Part shown: piece after piece, positions 60,965 to 64,000 of the stretch | Layout: each line of letters opens with the position of its first letter | Position numbering within the stretch: the first letter of the stretch is position 1 | From: Pseudorhodoferax sp. Leaf274 | GTDB lineage: Bacteria > Pseudomonadota > Gammaproteobacteria > Burkholderiales > Burkholderiaceae_C | Reading direction: 5' to 3' | NCBI RefSeq assembly: GCF_001422445.1 | Contig: NZ_LMNA01000001.1 | Location: 3,116-67,115 of the forward strand | Length of the DNA: 64,000 nt | Program-made: the position numbers and the translations under genes | The notes under the pieces: model-generated | Database searches by the model: none | The model's input: only the letters and a program-made list of their open reading frames with translations | Told to the model about the DNA's origin: nothing

Positions 60965-62599
60965 TCAGTACACCGGCGACGTTTGCTGCAGCGGCGGGGC
61001 CGCGAAACGCTCGCGCAGCACGGCCTTCAGCACTTTGCCGGTGGCACCGTGCGGCAGCGCGTTGACGAATTCGACCGCCTCGGGCAGCCACCACTTGGCG
61101 ACCAGGGGCTGCAGGTGCGCCAGCAACTGGGCGCGGTCGAGTGCCTGCCCGGGCCGCAGCACGCAGACCAGCAGCGGCCGCTCGTCCCACTTGGGGTGCG
61201 GGATGCCGATGACGGCGGCCTCCAGCACGGCCGGGTGCGTCATGGCCGCGCTCTCCAGCGCGATGGAGCTGATCCACTCACCGCCGGACTTGACCACATC
61301 CTTGGCGCGGTCGACGATCTGCATGAAGCCGTCCGCGTCGATGGTGGCGATGTCGCCGGTATCGAACCATCCGTCCGCGCGGGCACCGGACACGCCGCCC
61401 TGGTAGGTCTGCACCACCCAGGGCCCGCGCACCAGCAGGCGGCCCGTGCTGGCGCCATCGCGCTCCAGCACGTGTCCGTCCTCCGCTTCAAGCCGCATCT
61501 CCACGCCGAACAGCTCGCGCCCCTGCTTGGTCTGCAGCCGCACGCGTGCGTCGACCGACAGCGCCTGCTGGCGCGGGGTGAATTGGTTGAGCGCAGCGAC
61601 CGGGCTGGTCTCGGTCATGCCCCAGCCATGCAGCACCCGCACGCCGTGCTCCAGTTCGAAGGCCCGCACCATGGCCTCGCCGGCCGCTGCGCCGCCGATC
61701 ACAGTGCGGCGAAGCGAGTTGAAGCGGGCGCCCTGGGCGCGCACATGCTCCAGCAGGCCGAGCCAGATGGTCGGCACGCCGGCGGCCATGGTGACGCGCT
61801 CGGCTTCGCAGAGTTCGTACAGGCTCTTGCCGTCCAGCGCGGGCCCGGGAAACACGATCTTGGCGCCGACCATGGGCAGTGAGAACGGCAGGCCCCATGC
61901 GTTGACGTGGAACATCGGCACCACGGGCAGCACGGTGTCCTGCGCGGACAAGGCCAGCACATCCGGCAGAGCGCTGGCCCAGGCATGCAGCAGCGTGGAG
62001 CGCGGCGTGTAGCACACGCCCTTCGGGTCGCCGGTCGTGCCCGAGGTGTAGCACAGGCCGCAGGGCGCGTTCTCGTCGGGCGTGGGCCAGTCGATGTCGG
62101 CATCGGACTGGCGCGCGAGCAGTTCCTCGTAGTCCAGCACCTCGACCTGCGGGGCCGTCATCGCCGCCGTGCGGCTCAGCAGCACGAAGGTGGTCACGGT
62201 CTGCAGCCCGGGCGCCGCCGCGGCCACCAGCGGCGCGAAGCTCGCATCGAAGCACAGCATGCGGTCGCCGCCGTGGTTGCAGATCCACACGAGCTGGTCC
62301 ACCGTGAGGCGCGGGTTCAGCGTGTGGCACACCGCGCCGATGGCCATGCTGCCGTAGTACAGCTCCAGGTGGCGGTAGGTGTTCCAGGCCAGCGTGGCGA
62401 CCTTGTCGCCGCGCGCGATGCCCAGCGCCTCCAGTGCGCGCGCCAGGCGGCAGACGCGTCGGTAGGTGTCGGCGTAGGTGGTGCGGTGCACGTCGCCTTC
62501 CACGCGGCGCGAGACGATCTCCACCTGCGGGTGGTTGCGGGCGGCGTGTCGCAGCAGGTCGATCACGCGCAGCGGCATGGGCATGGGGTGTCCATCCAC
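60965..62599 (-). CDS. Acyl-CoA synthetase (AMP-dependent, long/medium-chain type)
   Basis: A 544-aa AMP-forming ligase of the ANL superfamily. The P-loop-like motif [11 protein letters not shown] begins at residue 184, the second motif is [10 protein letters not shown], then [15 protein letters not shown] and the hinge region [15 protein letters not shown]; the C-terminal lysine lies in [14 protein letters not shown]. The start is taken as GTG 62599 with AGGAG 7 nt upstream; ATG 62584 and 62578 are inside it. The frame upstream to 63289 is antisense to the next gene. It activates a carboxylate for the pathway also containing the LeuD-like hydratase. Confidence 0.93.
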   Translation of the reverse strand: MDGHPMPMPLRVIDLLRHAARNHPQVEIVSRRVEGDVHRTTYADTYRRVCRLARALEALGIARGDKVATLAWNTYRHLELYYGSMAIGAVCHTLNPRLTVDQLVWICNHGGDRMLCFDASFAPLVAAAAPGLQTVTTFVLLSRTAAMTAPQVEVLDYEELLARQSDADIDWPTPDENAPCGLCYTSGTTGDPKGVCYTPRSTLLHAWASALPDVLALSAQDTVLPVVPMFHVNAWGLPFSLPMVGAKIVFPGPALDGKSLYELCEAERVTMAAGVPTIWLGLLEHVRAQGARFNSLRRTVIGGAAAGEAMVRAFELEHGVRVLHGWGMTETSPVAALNQFTPRQQALSVDARVRLQTKQGRELFGVEMRLEAEDGHVLERDGASTGRLLVRGPWVVQTYQGGVSGARADGWFDTGDIATIDADGFMQIVDRAKDVVKSGGEWISSIALESAAMTHPAVLEAAVIGIPHPKWDERPLLVCVLRPGQALDRAQLLAHLQPLVAKWWLPEAVEFVNALPHGATGKVLKAVLRERFAAPPLQQTSPVY

Positions 62600-62652
62600 G
62601 GCTTTTCTCCTGGAAGTTGGGGCGGGCGCAGGCGCTGGGCCTGCGCGGGTGC

Positions 62653-63387
62653 TCAGGCGACGTTGCTGAGCGCGAACTCGTTGACGTGGCCCGAGGGCAG
62701 CGCCGCCATGCCGGGATCCTTGGGCAGCTCCACGCGGAACCAGCGCTGCAGCACGTCGGCGATCAGGTCGTAGCACGCGCCGTAGCGGATCACCTGCAGG
62801 GTCTGGAAGTTGATCAGGGTGCCGGAGCGGCCATACGTGTGGTAGCGGCACAGGCCGTGGTCGACCTGGATGTCGGCGATGGCGCGCAATTCGGGCTGGA
62901 CCTCCTCGATCGTGAAGCGCGAGCCCGTGCCCGAGATGTTGGCCGAAGAGCCGAACAGCGGCACCAGTTCCTCGCGCGAGATCCGCGTCAGCTCCTTGTG
63001 CAGCGGACCGGCGTTGAGCAGGTTGCCGATGGTGCCGCCGGCCGAGGAGGCCTTCAGCGCCTCGTCGCCGAGCTTGGCCAGCAGCGGGTGGTCGGGCCGG
63101 AAGGGGCCGATCACGCCGAGAGGCAGGTCGTAGTCGAGCACGATGGCCTCCACCATCTCCTGCGCGCGCTTGTCCAGCGTCATCAGGTCGCGCTGCATCA
63201 GCAGGTCGGCGGCCATGGCGTTGCGCTTGTGGCCGCCGCGCTGCTTGGTGTCGAAAATCTTCTGCAGCGGCGTCATGGACGCGCCACACATGGCGTAGCC
63301 GGTGTGCTGCGGCACGAGGGCGATGCCGCCGTTCTTGACGACGTCGATGATGCGCCGGGCGTCGCCGGCAATGTCGAGGGTGGGCAT
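62653..63387 (-). CDS. YrdC/Sua5-domain protein in a catabolic operon
   Basis: A 244-aa YrdC-fold protein. It has GGIALVPQHTGYAMCG near the start (the nucleotide-binding strand), KRNAMAADLLM, and FGSSANISGTGSRFTIEEV, the conserved S-x-N motif of the Sua5/YrdC/YciO family, which normally makes threonylcarbamoyl-AMP for tRNA t6A. The PTQTCYGL-like lysine motif near the start is replaced by PQHTGYAM. A paralogue in an operon with an acyl-CoA synthetase and LeuD-like protein is more likely a carbamoyl- or nucleotide-binding catabolic protein than the tRNA enzyme. Confidence 0.8.
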   Translation of the reverse strand: MPTLDIAGDARRIIDVVKNGGIALVPQHTGYAMCGASMTPLQKIFDTKQRGGHKRNAMAADLLMQRDLMTLDKRAQEMVEAIVLDYDLPLGVIGPFRPDHPLLAKLGDEALKASSAGGTIGNLLNAGPLHKELTRISREELVPLFGSSANISGTGSRFTIEEVQPELRAIADIQVDHGLCRYHTYGRSGTLINFQTLQVIRYGACYDLIADVLQRWFRVELPKDPGMAALPSGHVNEFALSNVA

Positions 63388-63430
63388 GGTGGGTCTCCTT
63401 GGGGTGGGTTGGAAAACGTTCGGATGAGGG

Positions 63431-64000
63431 TCAGCGGCGCACGGGGCGCCAGGCCCAGGGGCGCTGGACGCGGTCGCGCTCCTGCCACGCGCGAATCGCC
63501 GCGTCGTCGCGCAGTGTCAGACCGATGGCGTCCAGGCCGCTGAGCAGGCCTTCGCGGCGCATCGCATCGATGGCGAAAGGCTGTGCCGCACCGATGCCGG
63601 TATGGATCAGCCGGGACTGCAGGTCGACGGTCAGCGGTGCGCCGTCGGCGCAGTGCGCAGCAAGCGCCTCGATCCGCGCCATCGGCAAGCGGATCGGCAG
63701 CACACCGTTCTGGAAGCAATTGGAAAAGAAGATGTCGCCGTAGCTGGGCGCGATGACGGCCCGGATCCCCAGGCACATCAGGGCCCAGACGGCGCCCTCC
63801 CGCGAAGACCCGCAGCCGAAGTTGTCGCCGGCCAGCAGGAAGGGCGCGTGCTGGAAGCGCGCGGCGTTCAGGATGCAGTCGGGCTCGGGGCTGCCGTCCG
63901 GTCGGTAGCGCAGCGATTCGAATGCGTACGGGCCGAGCTGGTCCTTCGGCAGGCTGGTCAGGCGCTCGATGCGCACGATGAGGTCGGTGTCGACGTTCGC
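63431..64000 (-). CDS. LeuD-like (isopropylmalate dehydratase small subunit) protein, cut by the window end
   Basis: The gene enters from beyond 64000; the reading frame is open to the edge and shows the family start ANVDTDLIVRIERL, so the ATG is outside. The visible 189 residues have the aconitase-swivel motifs FLLAGDNFGCGSSREGAVWAL and VIAPSYGDIFFSNCFQNGVLPI. LeuD is the small subunit that completes isopropylmalate or related dehydratases; a LeuC partner should lie beyond the window. Here it belongs to a catabolic operon, so a citraconate/maleate or methylmalate-type hydratase is more likely than leucine synthesis. Confidence 0.92.
   Translation of the reverse strand, partial: ANVDTDLIVRIERLTSLPKDQLGPYAFESLRYRPDGSPEPDCILNAARFQHAPFLLAGDNFGCGSSREGAVWALMCLGIRAVIAPSYGDIFFSNCFQNGVLPIRLPMARIEALAAHCADGAPLTVDLQSRLIHTGIGAAQPFAIDAMRREGLLSGLDAIGLTLRDDAAIRAWQERDRVQRPWAWRPVRR

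Noticed and set aside
1-64000. tRNA, rRNA, CRISPR array or complete insertion sequence
   Set aside because: Reading both strands by eye gave no cloverleaf-like or rRNA-like stretch, no regularly spaced repeats of CRISPR type and no intact transposase; a tRNA scan would be decisive for short RNAs.

Overview
The window reads as chromosomal DNA of a high-GC betaproteobacterium, most likely a Comamonadaceae/Burkholderiales member. The reasons are the very high GC third positions, five Bug-type (TctC-like) solute-binding receptors, eight LysR regulators with GntR, MarR and AraC partners, two H-NS-like proteins of the Burkholderiales type, and a proteobacterial Ku/LigD set. This placement is inferred from gene content; there is no rRNA gene in the window. 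I saw no tRNA, rRNA or CRISPR array.

Positions 1-12.4 kb hold transport and small-molecule catabolism: a truncated EamA exporter, two LysE exporters, LysR regulators, an N-carbamoyl-amino-acid hydrolase (M20 family), a TSUP permease, and a tight cluster of Bug receptor, gamma-glutamyltransferase-like protein, RidA-like protein and PNPOx-like flavoprotein. Positions 12.8-19.4 kb look like a worn mobile-element scar: an H-NS-like gene, a plasmid-type actin-like ParM/StbA gene with a small partner, a 1.2-kb gene-poor stretch, and one open frame whose first half is a tyrosine-recombinase-like integrase and whose second half is the C-terminal part of a lysine-2,3-aminomutase (KamA) radical-SAM enzyme. 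A 19-bp direct repeat has one copy exactly at that junction. The KamA tail is followed by a large FAD/NAD(P)-binding protein.

Positions 19.5-36 kb are a DNA-damage island: the LexA-boxed imuA-imuB-dnaE2 mutagenesis operon, a second H-NS-like gene, several small proteins, a Ku gene coupled to a MerR/TPR protein, a second Ku gene on the other strand, and a 1149-codon LigD in which a complete exonuclease III domain is fused in frame ahead of the usual phosphoesterase-ligase-polymerase domains. A 33-aa membrane microprotein overlaps the LigD start. A frameshifted DUF3606 gene lies between.

Positions 36-53.6 kb carry a cupin/MarR pair sharing a palindromic operator, an MFS exporter with LysR, and a redox unit: QseBC/HprSR-like two-component genes, a DUF5666-like periplasmic protein, a membrane protein, cytochrome b and a YedY/MsrP-like molybdenum protein. 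That unit is tied together by arrays of CTAA boxes at 11-bp spacing, in front of both the regulator gene and the target operon. Three SDRs, AraC, two LysRs, a beta-hydroxyacid-dehydrogenase-like enzyme and a DHA2 exporter follow. Positions 53.7-64 kb are acyl-CoA catabolism: CoA transferase, enoyl-CoA hydratase, four Bug receptors, a GntR regulator, an acyl-CoA synthetase, a YrdC-domain protein and a LeuD-like hydratase subunit cut by the window end.
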